Origin: Chloroflexi bacterium UBA6077
GTDB taxonomy: Bacteria; Chloroflexota; UBA6077
Reading direction: 5' to 3'
Assembly: GCA_002436065.1 (NCBI GenBank)
Contig: DIXP01000105.1
Span: forward strand, 1-64,000
DNA length: 64,000 nt
Position numbers and translations under genes: made by a program. The notes below the pieces were generated by a model. The model was given only the letters and a program-made list of their open reading frames with translations. It made no database searches and had not been told where the DNA came from. Below, piece after piece: positions 51,217-59,407 of this stretch (positions within the stretch are counted from its first letter, which is position 1; each line of letters begins with the position of its first letter).

Positions 51217-52599
51217 TTATCTGATCTCCATCTGGTCGTGCTTACACAGCTCACGAGCCACCCGCTGGCCAATCTCCACGGCGAAGTTGGTGCCGCGGTC
51301 CCACGGGTAGACCTGGCTCATGCTGGCCCAGAAGAGGCCGGGGAGTGGCGTCGCCAGGGCCGGCACGTTGCGAGAGTGGTTCACGGGGACGATGGGCTGG
51401 GCGTAGAGCTCCCGGTGCAGCCAGGAAGCCCGCACCCAGGAGGGGTCGAACTCCGGGTTCACCCGCTTCAGCGCTGGGAGGAAGCGCTGGAGAAGCTCTT
51501 CGTGGGTCAGCTGGAAGTACTCGTGAGAGGGCTCCAGGTAGTCGCCACAGTAGACTAGGTGGTCGCCGCCATAGTGCTTCGAGTCCAAGTAGTTGGTGTG
51601 CTCCACCAGCGCCAGGAAGGGGAACTCGTCCTTGGGCATGTTCATCCAGTAGACACCCTCAGTGAGGCGCCGGCGCAGGGCGATGGTCATCACCACGGCT
51701 CCCAAGGAATCGAGCTTCTGAACCTGGCCCAGGTAGTCACCAGGCAACTGGGGCACCAACCGCTTCAGCAGCGCGGGGGAGCCGGTGGAGACGACGGCAT
51801 CGTACTCCTCTGTTTTCTGCGCCGATGGGTCCGATGTCAGCGCAGCTGTGACCTGCCATCTCCCGCCCGGCAGCTCAGCCAGGGCCGATATGGGGGTGTG
51901 AAGCTCCACCTGAACGCCCTCTTGCCGCACGTGGGCCAGCAGGGCATCGACGAAGCCCTGGAAGCCGCCCTCGAAGTAGCCCAACAGGAAGCTGCGGGTC
52001 TTCAGCCGCGCCCAGAACCAGGCCATGTTCACCTGGTCGGCGTAGGGTCCGAATTTGCCCTCCAGCAGGGGATACACGAATTTCCGGTAAACGGTCTCGC
52101 CCATCCAGCGGCGCGACCACTCGGCGGCGGTCGACCTCTCCAGCGGGCGCCAGTCCCGCGCCAGGTACTTCAGGTAGGCCGAAACCACCCCCATACGAAT
52201 GCGATCCACGAAGGGCAGGCCCGGGTAGGAAACGACGGACAAGGCCGTGGCAACCATGGCGGGAACCGGAACGCTGCCGAAGGGAAGCCGCAGGGACTCC
52301 AACCCGCCCTGAAGGGTATGCGGCTGGCCGCTCCACCACTGCGCCGTGATCTGCCGTCCGAAGAACAGCTTGTCCCCGTAACCGATCTCCTCCACGAGGC
52401 CACGAATGGCGCTGTCGGTGGTAAACAGGTGGTGGTAGAAGCGCTCCAGCGGCCACTCCCACCCCTCGTCCCGGAAGCCGGACGCCAATCCGCCGGCCTG
52501 GGCTGCCGCCTCATACACCGTCACCGAGTAGCCAGCCTTGGCCAGCTCGTGGGCCGCCGTGAGCCCTGCTATCCCAGCGCCTAGAATTGCTACCCTCAC
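51217..52599 (-). CDS. FAD-dependent amine-oxidase-like oxidoreductase
   Basis: 460 residues. The N-terminal dinucleotide fold is VAILGAGIAGLTAAHELAKAGYSVTVYEA with the second FAD contact GGLASGF. Family members include protoporphyrinogen oxidase, phytoene desaturase and UDP-galactopyranose mutase relatives. The segment FVYPLLEGKFG and the tail FWASMSQVYPWDRGTNFAVEIG suggest the group often annotated as NAD(P)/FAD-dependent oxidoreductase next to glycan or lipid genes. It is third in a minus-strand operon after the SufR-like and AmrS-type genes. The substrate is not assignable. It converges on the phosphotransferase-like gene with an 8-bp gap. Confidence 0.85.
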   Translation of the reverse strand: MRVAILGAGIAGLTAAHELAKAGYSVTVYEAAAQAGGLASGFRDEGWEWPLERFYHHLFTTDSAIRGLVEEIGYGDKLFFGRQITAQWWSGQPHTLQGGLESLRLPFGSVPVPAMVATALSVVSYPGLPFVDRIRMGVVSAYLKYLARDWRPLERSTAAEWSRRWMGETVYRKFVYPLLEGKFGPYADQVNMAWFWARLKTRSFLLGYFEGGFQGFVDALLAHVRQEGVQVELHTPISALAELPGGRWQVTAALTSDPSAQKTEEYDAVVSTGSPALLKRLVPQLPGDYLGQVQKLDSLGAVVMTIALRRRLTEGVYWMNMPKDEFPFLALVEHTNYLDSKHYGGDHLVYCGDYLEPSHEYFQLTHEELLQRFLPALKRVNPEFDPSWVRASWLHRELYAQPIVPVNHSRNVPALATPLPGLFWASMSQVYPWDRGTNFAVEIGQRVARELCKHDQMEIR

Positions 52600-52642
52600 A
52601 AGTCACCTCGGTTCCATCGATCAGTCGTAGGGGACGTCGCCC

Positions 52643-53695
52643 TCAACAGCCCCGTAGGTTCAGGTCTCGACCGCAGGCGCGGCACCGTCCTCCAGACGCA
52701 ACACCCACCATCTCCGCCCGGAAGCCGGATCGTCTGATGGCCAGCTTGCCACAGCCGGGGCAGGTGGTGTCCTCCGCGCCATCGCTCGCTATGTTCCCGC
52801 TATACACGAAGCGCAACCCCAACTCCAACGCCATCTTCCGAGCCGAATGGATAGTAGCCACGGATGTGGGCGGGATGTGGTTCATCTCCGCATGAGGAAA
52901 GAAACGAGTGACATGCCATGGCGTTTCGGGCCCCAGGGCATCCAGGATCCACTGGGCGATGCCCCTGAGCTGCTCCGGGGAGTCGTTGACGGTAGGCACC
53001 ACGTTGGTCACTACCTCGACGTGCATGCCCCAGTACTGCTTCGCCCTCTCCGCGACACTCAGAATGCCCTCGGTCTTCGTTATGCCCGAAAGGCTGCGGT
53101 ACGGTTCGTCCCCGAAGCCCTTTATGTCCACTCGGTAGGCGTCCAGGTAGGGGCCGATGGCGTCCAGAGCCGCCTCGGTCATGTAGCCGTTGGTCACGTA
53201 GGCGGTGTAGAGACCCGCCTCCTTGGCCAGGCGCGCCGTATCCAGGGTGTATTCCAGCCAGATGCCCGGCTCGTTGTAGGTCCAGGATATCCCCGCGCAG
53301 CGGTGATCACGGGCCAGTTCGACCGTCTCCTCTGGCGTAAGCCGCTGTCCGCGCTCGGAGAAGCCGCCCGCTGTCCAGCCGTCCTTGGAGGGACGAGCAT
53401 AGGAGATCTGCCAGTTCTGACAGTGCTTGCAGTGGAAGTTGCAGCCCCAGCTACCGAGAGACAGCACTTGGGTAGTGGGATAGAAGTGGAACAGCGGCTT
53501 CTTCTCGATCGGGTCGACGTTGAGCGATGAGACCTCGCCATAGATGAGGGTGTAGAGAACGCCATCCTCGTTCATCCGGGTACCACACACCCCCAGCTTG
53601 CCCTGCTGGAGGCTGCACTCCCACTGGCACACGTGGCACCGAACGGCGCCACCCTCCAATCGATCGTACAGCATCGCCTCGTGCTTCACGGTCAA
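52643..53695 (-). CDS. amrS: AmrS-type radical SAM enzyme (AmmeMemoRadiSam system)
   Basis: 350 residues. An N-terminal zinc knuckle has Cys20, Cys23, Cys27 and Cys37 (CHVCQWEC, VCGTR). The radical SAM triad is GCNFHCKHCQNW (Cys84, Cys88, Cys91), and the C-terminus has another zinc ribbon (TCPGCGK, CRACG). This combination defines the radical SAM member of the three-part AmmeMemoRadiSam system. The other two members, AMMECR1-like and Memo-like proteins, are not in the window. It overlaps the SufR-like regulator by 4 nt, so both are made together. Confidence 0.9.
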   Translation of the reverse strand: MTVKHEAMLYDRLEGGAVRCHVCQWECSLQQGKLGVCGTRMNEDGVLYTLIYGEVSSLNVDPIEKKPLFHFYPTTQVLSLGSWGCNFHCKHCQNWQISYARPSKDGWTAGGFSERGQRLTPEETVELARDHRCAGISWTYNEPGIWLEYTLDTARLAKEAGLYTAYVTNGYMTEAALDAIGPYLDAYRVDIKGFGDEPYRSLSGITKTEGILSVAERAKQYWGMHVEVVTNVVPTVNDSPEQLRGIAQWILDALGPETPWHVTRFFPHAEMNHIPPTSVATIHSARKMALELGLRFVYSGNIASDGAEDTTCPGCGKLAIRRSGFRAEMVGVASGGRCRACGRDLNLRGC

Positions 53696-54312
53696 CCCTG
53701 CTCTCCCGACGAGACGAAGAAGCTACAGCGGCTCGCCCCGTCCAGGATACACTCCCTGCGACTCACATCGACGCCCAGCACCTCGCCCAGGAGGATATCG
53801 TCTATGAAGCACACGTCCCGATTGCGCTGGGCGATCCGAAAAAAGAGGCAGTTGCACTGGTGGATCAGGTACCCCCCCTCAGCCCTCTCCCAGGAGGCAA
53901 AGGCGCCTATCTCATCCAGGATCTCCCCCACCCGGCAAACCCGCTGCTCCAAAGAGTCCTCGGGGAGACCGACCAGCAGCGGAGCCGCCATACTCCGCGC
54001 GGCCCTCTCGAGGATCGTTCGGGTATCCGCGGGAGCCGCCTGCTGCCCAACAGCCTCCAGGATCTTCTCCGCGAGGAGGTCGTAGCGCTTGGGGAAGAGG
54101 TCCTCGGCCTTGGGAGTCAGGGCGTAAACCAGTGCGGGCCTGCCGGGCTTGTGGCGCACCGTGCTCCTTTGCACGTAACCATCGCGGTCCAGTACCACGA
54201 GGTGGAGGCGCACACCCATCAGGGTCATGTTGAGAGCCCTGGCCAGTTCGTCTACAGTGGCCCGTCCCCGTCTCTTCAGGAGCTGGAGGATCTCCCATCG
54301 GGTAGGCTGCAT
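53692..54312 (-). CDS. SufR/DeoR-like regulator with probable iron-sulphur cluster
   Basis: 206 residues from ATG 54312, chosen for AAGGAG 6 nt upstream; a TTG six codons earlier is weaker. The winged helix-turn-helix reads TRWEILQLLKRRGRATVDELARALNMTLMGVRLHL in one stretch. The C-terminal half has Cys residues in NCLFF, DVCFI, RECIL and SRCSF, the pattern of [4Fe-4S]-sensing SufR-type proteins. It probably senses redox or cluster status and controls its own operon with the radical SAM and FAD enzymes. Confidence 0.88.
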   Translation of the reverse strand: MQPTRWEILQLLKRRGRATVDELARALNMTLMGVRLHLVVLDRDGYVQRSTVRHKPGRPALVYALTPKAEDLFPKRYDLLAEKILEAVGQQAAPADTRTILERAARSMAAPLLVGLPEDSLEQRVCRVGEILDEIGAFASWERAEGGYLIHQCNCLFFRIAQRNRDVCFIDDILLGEVLGVDVSRRECILDGASRCSFFVSSGEQG

Positions 54313-54565
54313 CGGCATCTCCTTTTCCAACTACACCGTCCCCTTCGAAGCGAACAGGCAGCACCACTCGTCGGCTCTGCCGAACCGCCCCTGGATGATA
54401 CCACATCACCCCAGCTGCGCACAGTAGAGATAGTCAGTATAGCCTTATCCTTTCCATTGTAGCCGCCATTTATGTAATTATGTTAAGCGATTGCGCAACG
54501 CCTGCCGGAGGGATAGAATCCAAAGCAGTGCGCCTGCATGAGCAGGTACTGGGTTTGGGTGGATT

Positions 54566-54642
54566 CCCTCTCCCTATGGGTGAGGGCTGAAACATTCCTC
54601 ACCGACGAACCCTCACCCCAGCCCTCTCCCATAGGGAGAGGG
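54566..54642. repeat. Palindromic intergenic repeat upstream of mrp
   Basis: A 23-bp inverted repeat with one mismatch (54566-54588 and 54620-54642), of the CCCTCTCCC...GGGAGAGGG type. A similar word occurs at about 25810-25840 before ispG. It could act as a transcription stop or stability element. Confidence 0.6.
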
Positions 54643-54676
54643 AGTAGTACCCACAGCCCAAAGGAGGGTAACAGTA

Positions 54677-55795
54677 GTGTCGGGTAACAAGGCCGTCAGC
54701 AGAGACGACGTGCTCAAGGCCCTTGGAACGGTGCAGGACCCCGAGCTGCACCGAGACCTGGTGAGCCTTGGCATGGTAGAGGACGTTCAGATCGACGGCT
54801 CCACCGTGAGCTTCGCCGTCGTTCTCACCACGCCAGCCTGCCCATTGAAGAGGCAGATAGAGCAGGCAGCACGGGAAGCTGTCATGTCCGTCCCGGGCGT
54901 CGAGAGGGTGGAGATCAAGATTAGCTCGCGAGTAAAGGCCAATCGGTCCAAGATCAAAGAGGGAATCCCTGGCGTTTGCCACGTCGTCGCCGTCGGCAGC
55001 GGCAAGGGCGGCGTGGGCAAGTCCACGGTTTCGGTGGGCATCGCCCTGGCGCTGGCCGAGTCCGGTGCCAGGGTAGGCCTGCTGGATGCGGATATCTGGG
55101 GCCCCAACATCCCTCAGATGCTCGGCGTGGACGAGCCGCCGCGAGCCGAGGACAAGAAGCTGATACCAGCCGAAGGTCAGGGGATCAAGATGATCTCCAT
55201 GGACTTCTTCGTTAACGACCAGACTCCGGTCATCTGGCGAGGTCCGATGGTCGGAAAGATGGTGGAGCAGTTCCTCAACGACGTGGACTGGGGAGAGCTG
55301 GATTACCTGGTGGTGGACCTGCCTCCCGGCACCGGTGACGCATCCCTGAGCCTGGCGCAGGCGATCCCCTTGACCGGCCTCGTGGTGGTAGCGACCCCGC
55401 AGGGGGTGGCGCTGGCCGATGCGGCGAAGGCCATCGCAATGTTCCAGCGATTGGAGGTCCCCATCCTGGGGATCGTGGAGAACATGAGCTACTTCCTCTG
55501 TCCGCACTGCGACGAGAGGACGGACATCTTCGGCCACGGCGGCGCCAAGGAGATGTCCGAGGAGCTCGAACTCCCCTTCCTGGGAGAGATCCCCCTGGAC
55601 CCAGTGATCCGGGCAGGCGGCGATGTGGGGAAACCGGTCCTGGTGATCGACCCCGAGTCTTCCCTATCTCAAGCATTCAGGGATATAGCCGGTCGACTGG
55701 CAGGGAGGATCAGCATGGAAGATCTCCGGGAAGAGTCCGAGGAGCGGGATGAGGAGGGCGGCCTGGAGTTCATCACCTCAGGCGGAAGCCAGTAG
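54677..55795 (+). CDS. mrp: Mrp/NBP35-type iron-sulphur cluster carrier ATPase
   Basis: 372 residues from GTG 54677 behind AAAGGAGGG. The N-terminal MIP18 (DUF59)-like domain (VLKALGTVQDPELHRDLVSLGMVEDV) is followed by a deviant Walker P-loop GSGKGGVGKST, DADIWGPNIPQML and DLPPGTGDASLSL. A Cys-X2-Cys (FLCPHCDERTDIFG) binds the bridging cluster in the dimer. It loads [4Fe-4S] clusters on apo-proteins. Monocistronic, followed by a 34-bp palindrome. Confidence 0.95.
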   Translation: MSGNKAVSRDDVLKALGTVQDPELHRDLVSLGMVEDVQIDGSTVSFAVVLTTPACPLKRQIEQAAREAVMSVPGVERVEIKISSRVKANRSKIKEGIPGVCHVVAVGSGKGGVGKSTVSVGIALALAESGARVGLLDADIWGPNIPQMLGVDEPPRAEDKKLIPAEGQGIKMISMDFFVNDQTPVIWRGPMVGKMVEQFLNDVDWGELDYLVVDLPPGTGDASLSLAQAIPLTGLVVVATPQGVALADAAKAIAMFQRLEVPILGIVENMSYFLCPHCDERTDIFGHGGAKEMSEELELPFLGEIPLDPVIRAGGDVGKPVLVIDPESSLSQAFRDIAGRLAGRISMEDLREESEERDEEGGLEFITSGGSQ

Positions 55796-55810
55796 CCCTC
55801 AGCTAACAAC

Positions 55811-55960
55811 AGTCAGCTATCAGCTATCAGCATCAATAGAGGCATAGCACGTGCTATGCCTCTATTGTGTTCTGGAACGTCAATCTGCTGGCCAATCAGC
55901 CGATGCAACGTTCCTTTGCGCTAAGAGCGACAGACAGGAGCTGATAGCTGACTGCTGATT
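55811..55960. repeat. Nested palindrome after mrp with flanking inverted words
   Basis: A perfect 34-bp palindrome (55834-55867) lies between CAGTCAGCTATCAGC-type sequence (from 55812) and its inverse GCTGATAGCTGACTGCTG (from 55939). The flanks match the hairpin inside the MalT-type gene at 33407. The 34-bp palindrome can serve as the mrp terminator. Confidence 0.65.
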
Positions 55961-55988
55961 GCTTGCTGCTGGGAGAGGTTACAGTGTA

Positions 55989-56930
55989 ATGGAAGAATAC
56001 GACGTGGTGATCGTTGGGGGCGGCCCTGCGGGGCTGACGGCTGGGCTGTACTCGGCTCGTGCCAAGATGAAGTCCATCTTGATCGAGAAGAAAGCCCTGG
56101 GAGGACAGCTGCTCAACACCGAGTGGATAGAGGACTACCCTGGTTTCGAGCGCATCAAGGGCATCGAGCTGGCTCAACGCATGGAACAGCAGGTACGCCA
56201 GTTGGGTCTCCAGATCGAGGCCGATGGCGTGAAGTGCATCAAACGCCGAGGTCTCCTGAAGCTTGTTCAGATGGAGAGCGGCAACGAGTTTCTGACCAAG
56301 ACCGCGATCGTCACCGCCGGCGGAGAGCCGAGGAAGCTGGAGGTGCCGGGCGAAGAGGAGTTCACGGGTAGGGGAGTGTCCTACTGCGCCATCTGCGACG
56401 GCGCCTTCTTCCAGGGCCAGGAGATCGCGGTGGTGGGTGGAGGCGACGCCGCCATGGAGGAGGCATTGTTCCTCACCCGATTCGCCAGCAAGGTACACAT
56501 CCTCCACCGCCGAGCCGCGTTCAGGGCCCAGTCGCTGCTGCTGGATAGGGTGAGGGGGAATCCCAAGGTCCAGATCCATCGGAACACCACGGTGGAGTCG
56601 ATCCACGGCGCCGACGCTGTGGACTACATCGCTCTGCGGCGAGATAGCCGCGAGGAGAGGCTGGAGGTGAGCGGGCTCTTCGTCTTCGTCGGCTTCATCC
56701 CCAACACCGACCTCTTCTGTGGCCATGTGGATCGCGACGAGTACGGTTACGTCACCACCGACTCCAACATGGCCACCTCTGTGAGGGGGATCTACGCGGC
56801 TGGGGACATCAGGTCTCAGATCACCCACCAGATCACCACCGCCGTGGGCGATGGCACCACGGCCGCCATTGCAGCGCAGCGCTATATCGAGCACATGCCC
56901 GAACGGTTGGAAGTCGCCTGGTCGGCGTAA
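55989..56930 (+). CDS. trxB: Thioredoxin-reductase-like flavoprotein
   Basis: 313 residues from ATG 55989 (GAGAGG upstream). The FAD-binding VVIVGGGPAGLTAGLYSARA, the redox pair Cys133-X2-Cys136 in SYCAICDGAFF, the NADPH-binding VVGGGDAAMEEALFL and the FAD motif GIYAAGDI are complete. It reduces thioredoxin or a similar dithiol with NADPH. A His-Arg-Arg motif (HILHRRAAFRAQ) supports NADPH use. No thioredoxin gene is adjacent. Terminator hairpins follow. Confidence 0.94.
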   Translation: MEEYDVVIVGGGPAGLTAGLYSARAKMKSILIEKKALGGQLLNTEWIEDYPGFERIKGIELAQRMEQQVRQLGLQIEADGVKCIKRRGLLKLVQMESGNEFLTKTAIVTAGGEPRKLEVPGEEEFTGRGVSYCAICDGAFFQGQEIAVVGGGDAAMEEALFLTRFASKVHILHRRAAFRAQSLLLDRVRGNPKVQIHRNTTVESIHGADAVDYIALRRDSREERLEVSGLFVFVGFIPNTDLFCGHVDRDEYGYVTTDSNMATSVRGIYAAGDIRSQITHQITTAVGDGTTAAIAAQRYIEHMPERLEVAWSA

Positions 56931-56939
56931 CCACACAGG

Positions 56940-57015
56940 CGCGGGCGCGGGTAGACCAGTCCCCGTACTCCCGCGCCCGCGTGTCCGGTTCTCGGCCCTT
57001 GACAAGGGCCGAGAA
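56940..57015 (+). terminator. Two hairpins after trxB
   Basis: First, CGCGGGCGCGGG (56940-56951) with CCCGCGCCCGCG (56970-56981). Second, a 12-bp stem with 3-nt loop (56989-57000 with 57004-57015). Together they isolate trxB from the GntR gene. Confidence 0.65.
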
Positions 57016-57105
57016 CGTTCCTATGGTGAAGACGGCAGCACCTTCCATCCTGCATCCAAGAAGAGGTCTTCTAATGCCCATTACCTGCCCGGCGAGCACA
57101 CAGTC

Positions 57106-57807
57106 TTGAATGGATCACCTCGCCCCCTCGGTCCGCCCTCAGATCACGGCAGCCTGACGGAGAGAGTCTACAAGCGACTCGCCGCCGACATCATCGAAGG
57201 CAGACTCCCGCCAGGGAGCCAGCTGCTGGAGACTACACTCGCCAAGGAGCTGGGCGTCAGCCGGACACCGGTGAGAGAAGCTCTGAGGGTGCTGATCAGC
57301 GAGGGCCTGGCAGTAGCCACCGCGGGTGGCGTGGTCGTAACGGAACTGACGGTGAAGGCCGTTCGAGAGCTGTTCGAGGCAGAGGAGATGCTGGACGGCC
57401 TGGCATGCCGGCTGGCAGCCCAGCGAGGCAGCGAGGAGCAGACGGCCAAGCTGGAAAAGATCATGCTCGAGGAAGAGGATGCAGCCGCCCACGGTGACTG
57501 CCTCAGGCTCATGAATGCTGACAAGCAGCTACACGAGCACATTGCCCTGATGGCCGACAACCAGACGCTGCTGCGCTTCACCCACCACGTTGTTTCGCTA
57601 CTGGGACGAACGAGGCCGATCTCGGCCCATGTCCCTGGCCGCCTCATGACGATCGCCCGCGAGAACCGCCAGGTAGTGGATGCGATCAAGCGACACGATG
57701 GCGAGGAGGCGGAGAAGTCCGTCAGGGAGCACGTGCGCTCCGCCGAGCGCGTGGTCATCTCGATCCTCGAAAACGTTGTCGTTCCCTTCAAAGGGGAGCC
57801 GTTCTAG
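57106..57807 (+). CDS. GntR-family regulator, FCD subfamily
   Basis: About 233 residues from TTG 57106. The start is uncertain: the frame is open further upstream but runs over the trxB terminators, and no clear ribosome site is seen. The winged helix GSLTERVYKRLAADIIEGRL and VSRTPVREALRVLISEGL is classic GntR. The C-terminal FCD domain has conserved Asp and His (DKQLHEHIALMADN, REHVRSAERV), which bind a metal and a carboxylate effector. It is upstream of, and parallel to, the binding-protein / MttB / dehydrogenase / TRAP genes and probably governs them through the palindrome at 57943. Confidence 0.9.
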   Translation: MNGSPRPLGPPSDHGSLTERVYKRLAADIIEGRLPPGSQLLETTLAKELGVSRTPVREALRVLISEGLAVATAGGVVVTELTVKAVRELFEAEEMLDGLACRLAAQRGSEEQTAKLEKIMLEEEDAAAHGDCLRLMNADKQLHEHIALMADNQTLLRFTHHVVSLLGRTRPISAHVPGRLMTIARENRQVVDAIKRHDGEEAEKSVREHVRSAERVVISILENVVVPFKGEPF

Positions 57808-58108
57808 ACGAGTGATCACAAGCAATGCGAAATCTGGGGACACACCAAACTCTGCCATAGGGTTACCTCTCCGGCCCCTCTACGGAACCAGTGCCTCCTC
57901 AGTCAATTCGATATACCACAGACATTATTTCCCCTCTAGATTTGTCGTCTAGACGACAGAATCCCGCGGGATCCAGCCTTACAATCCCTCAAAGGCGGTT
58001 TTGCACGCATCGCCCCTGTCCGCCTCTCAGTAACGACGCGAATGAGACAGCCCTGTCTTGCTCCCGTTCGTGGTTGCACAGTGCTGATTCGCAAGGAGGA
58101 ATTTCAAG
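57808..58108. other. Regulatory intergenic region before the catabolic run
   Basis: No coding frame is supported. It contains the operator palindrome at 57943-57958 and AT-rich sequence upstream of it (about 57905-57935) where a promoter would be expected. A ribosome site AAGGAGGAAT lies at the end. Confidence 0.5.
57943..57958. promoter_or_regulatory. GntR/FCD-type operator
   Basis: The perfect 16-bp palindrome TGTCGTCTAGACGACA, of the TnGTC...GACnA form often bound by FCD-type GntR proteins. It lies 150 bp before the binding-protein gene and 135 bp after the regulator gene. Confidence 0.6.
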
Positions 58109-59239
58109 ATGGCCAACTCGCATCTCCGCGTATCCCGCTCGCTCGCCATCGGGCTGGTCTCCGCCGTCGCAACATTCGCCGTCCTGGCATGCTCCTCGCC
58201 GGCGCCTGCGCCAACACCGACCGCCGCCAGTAAGCCGGCCGCGGCTCCGGCCCAGCCGACAACCGCTCCGGCCCAGCCGACGGCGGCGGCCGCTGCTGCG
58301 ACGAAGCCTGCCGCTCAGCCGACGACCGCGGCCGCCCCGAAGAGCGACTTCCCCAACAAGCCGATCACCTACGTCGTTCCATGGCCCGCCGGTGGAGCAA
58401 TGGACCTCGGAGCCCGCCTACTCGCAGCCTCTCTGGAGACAGTGCTGGGACAGCAGGTACAGGTAGTGAACAAGGCTGGCGCCACAGGTCAGTCAGGTCT
58501 CACCGACTTCGTGAAGAGCGCCAAGCCGGATGGCTACACCCTCGTCGCGATCAATTCCCCCAGCCTGGAACCAACATACCTTGATCCGGAGCGGCAGGCA
58601 ATCTACAAGCGGACCAGCTTCGCCCCCGTGGCAGGTCAGGTTATCGATCCCAACGTCTACTTCGTCAAGACCGATAGCCCTTACAAGACCATGGCGGACC
58701 TGGTCAAGGCCGCGAAGGACAAGCCTGAGGGCATCGCCACCTCCGACACCGGCCTGATGAGCGACGACCACATCTCGGTACTGCTATTCCAGCAGAAGAC
58801 CGGTATCAAGCTGGCGATGTCCCACTTCGAGGGCAGCGCCCCTGCGCAGGCTGCCGTGCTCGGTGGTCATGTGGCGATGATGATAGGCAACATCGGCGAC
58901 GCGATGTCCCACTACAAGTCCGGCAACGCCCGCGTCCTGGGGATTGCGGCGGCCGAGCGTCACCCGATGCTGCCAGACGTTCCGACTCTCAAGGAACAGG
59001 GAATCGACCTGCAGACGGCCGTCATCAGGGGAACGTGCGCCCAGGCGGGTACCCCTGTCGAGATCATCAAGCAACTCGAGGCCGCGCACAAGAAGGTGGA
59101 CGAGATGCCGGCCTACAGGGAGAAGATGTCCAACTCCGGTCTGCCGTACCGGTTCATGGGCACCGATGAGTACGACAAGTTCCTCCAGTCTGAGGAGAAG
59201 CGCATCGGGGAGTTGATGCCGCTCCTGAAGCAGCAGTAG
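58109..59239 (+). CDS. TTT-family (Bug/TctC) substrate-binding lipoprotein
   Basis: 376 residues. The signal peptide has lipobox ending VLAC at about residue 28, then an unusually long Ala/Pro/Thr linker to about residue 78. The Bug domain shows PITYVVPWPAGGAMDLGARL, KPDGYTL, PTYLDPERQAIY and AAVLGGHVAMM. No tctA or tctB follows; instead MttB-type and dehydrogenase genes do. It probably feeds the TctAB pair at 9-10 kb or an unlinked one. It is closest within the window to the protein at 560. AAGGAGGAAT ribosome site. Confidence 0.92.
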   Translation: MANSHLRVSRSLAIGLVSAVATFAVLACSSPAPAPTPTAASKPAAAPAQPTTAPAQPTAAAAAATKPAAQPTTAAAPKSDFPNKPITYVVPWPAGGAMDLGARLLAASLETVLGQQVQVVNKAGATGQSGLTDFVKSAKPDGYTLVAINSPSLEPTYLDPERQAIYKRTSFAPVAGQVIDPNVYFVKTDSPYKTMADLVKAAKDKPEGIATSDTGLMSDDHISVLLFQQKTGIKLAMSHFEGSAPAQAAVLGGHVAMMIGNIGDAMSHYKSGNARVLGIAAAERHPMLPDVPTLKEQGIDLQTAVIRGTCAQAGTPVEIIKQLEAAHKKVDEMPAYREKMSNSGLPYRFMGTDEYDKFLQSEEKRIGELMPLLKQQ

Positions 59240-59407
59240 TCCCAACATCCCGATAGCATCACGAATATGGTGGGGGGGTGGGTTTGAGACCCACCCTCTG
59301 CCGTTGTGGACAGACGGGGCGGGTGCTTGATTGCTATCGCCGTGGTCACACGGCCAGTGGGATAGGGAGTGCTTCCCTAAGATTCTAAGAGACGGGTAAG
59401 GCTAAGG

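Noticed and set aside
55896..57005. 369-codon minus-strand frame opposite the thioredoxin-reductase-like gene
   Set aside because: The plus-strand gene has all flavoprotein motifs; the reverse frame runs over terminator palindromes and has none.
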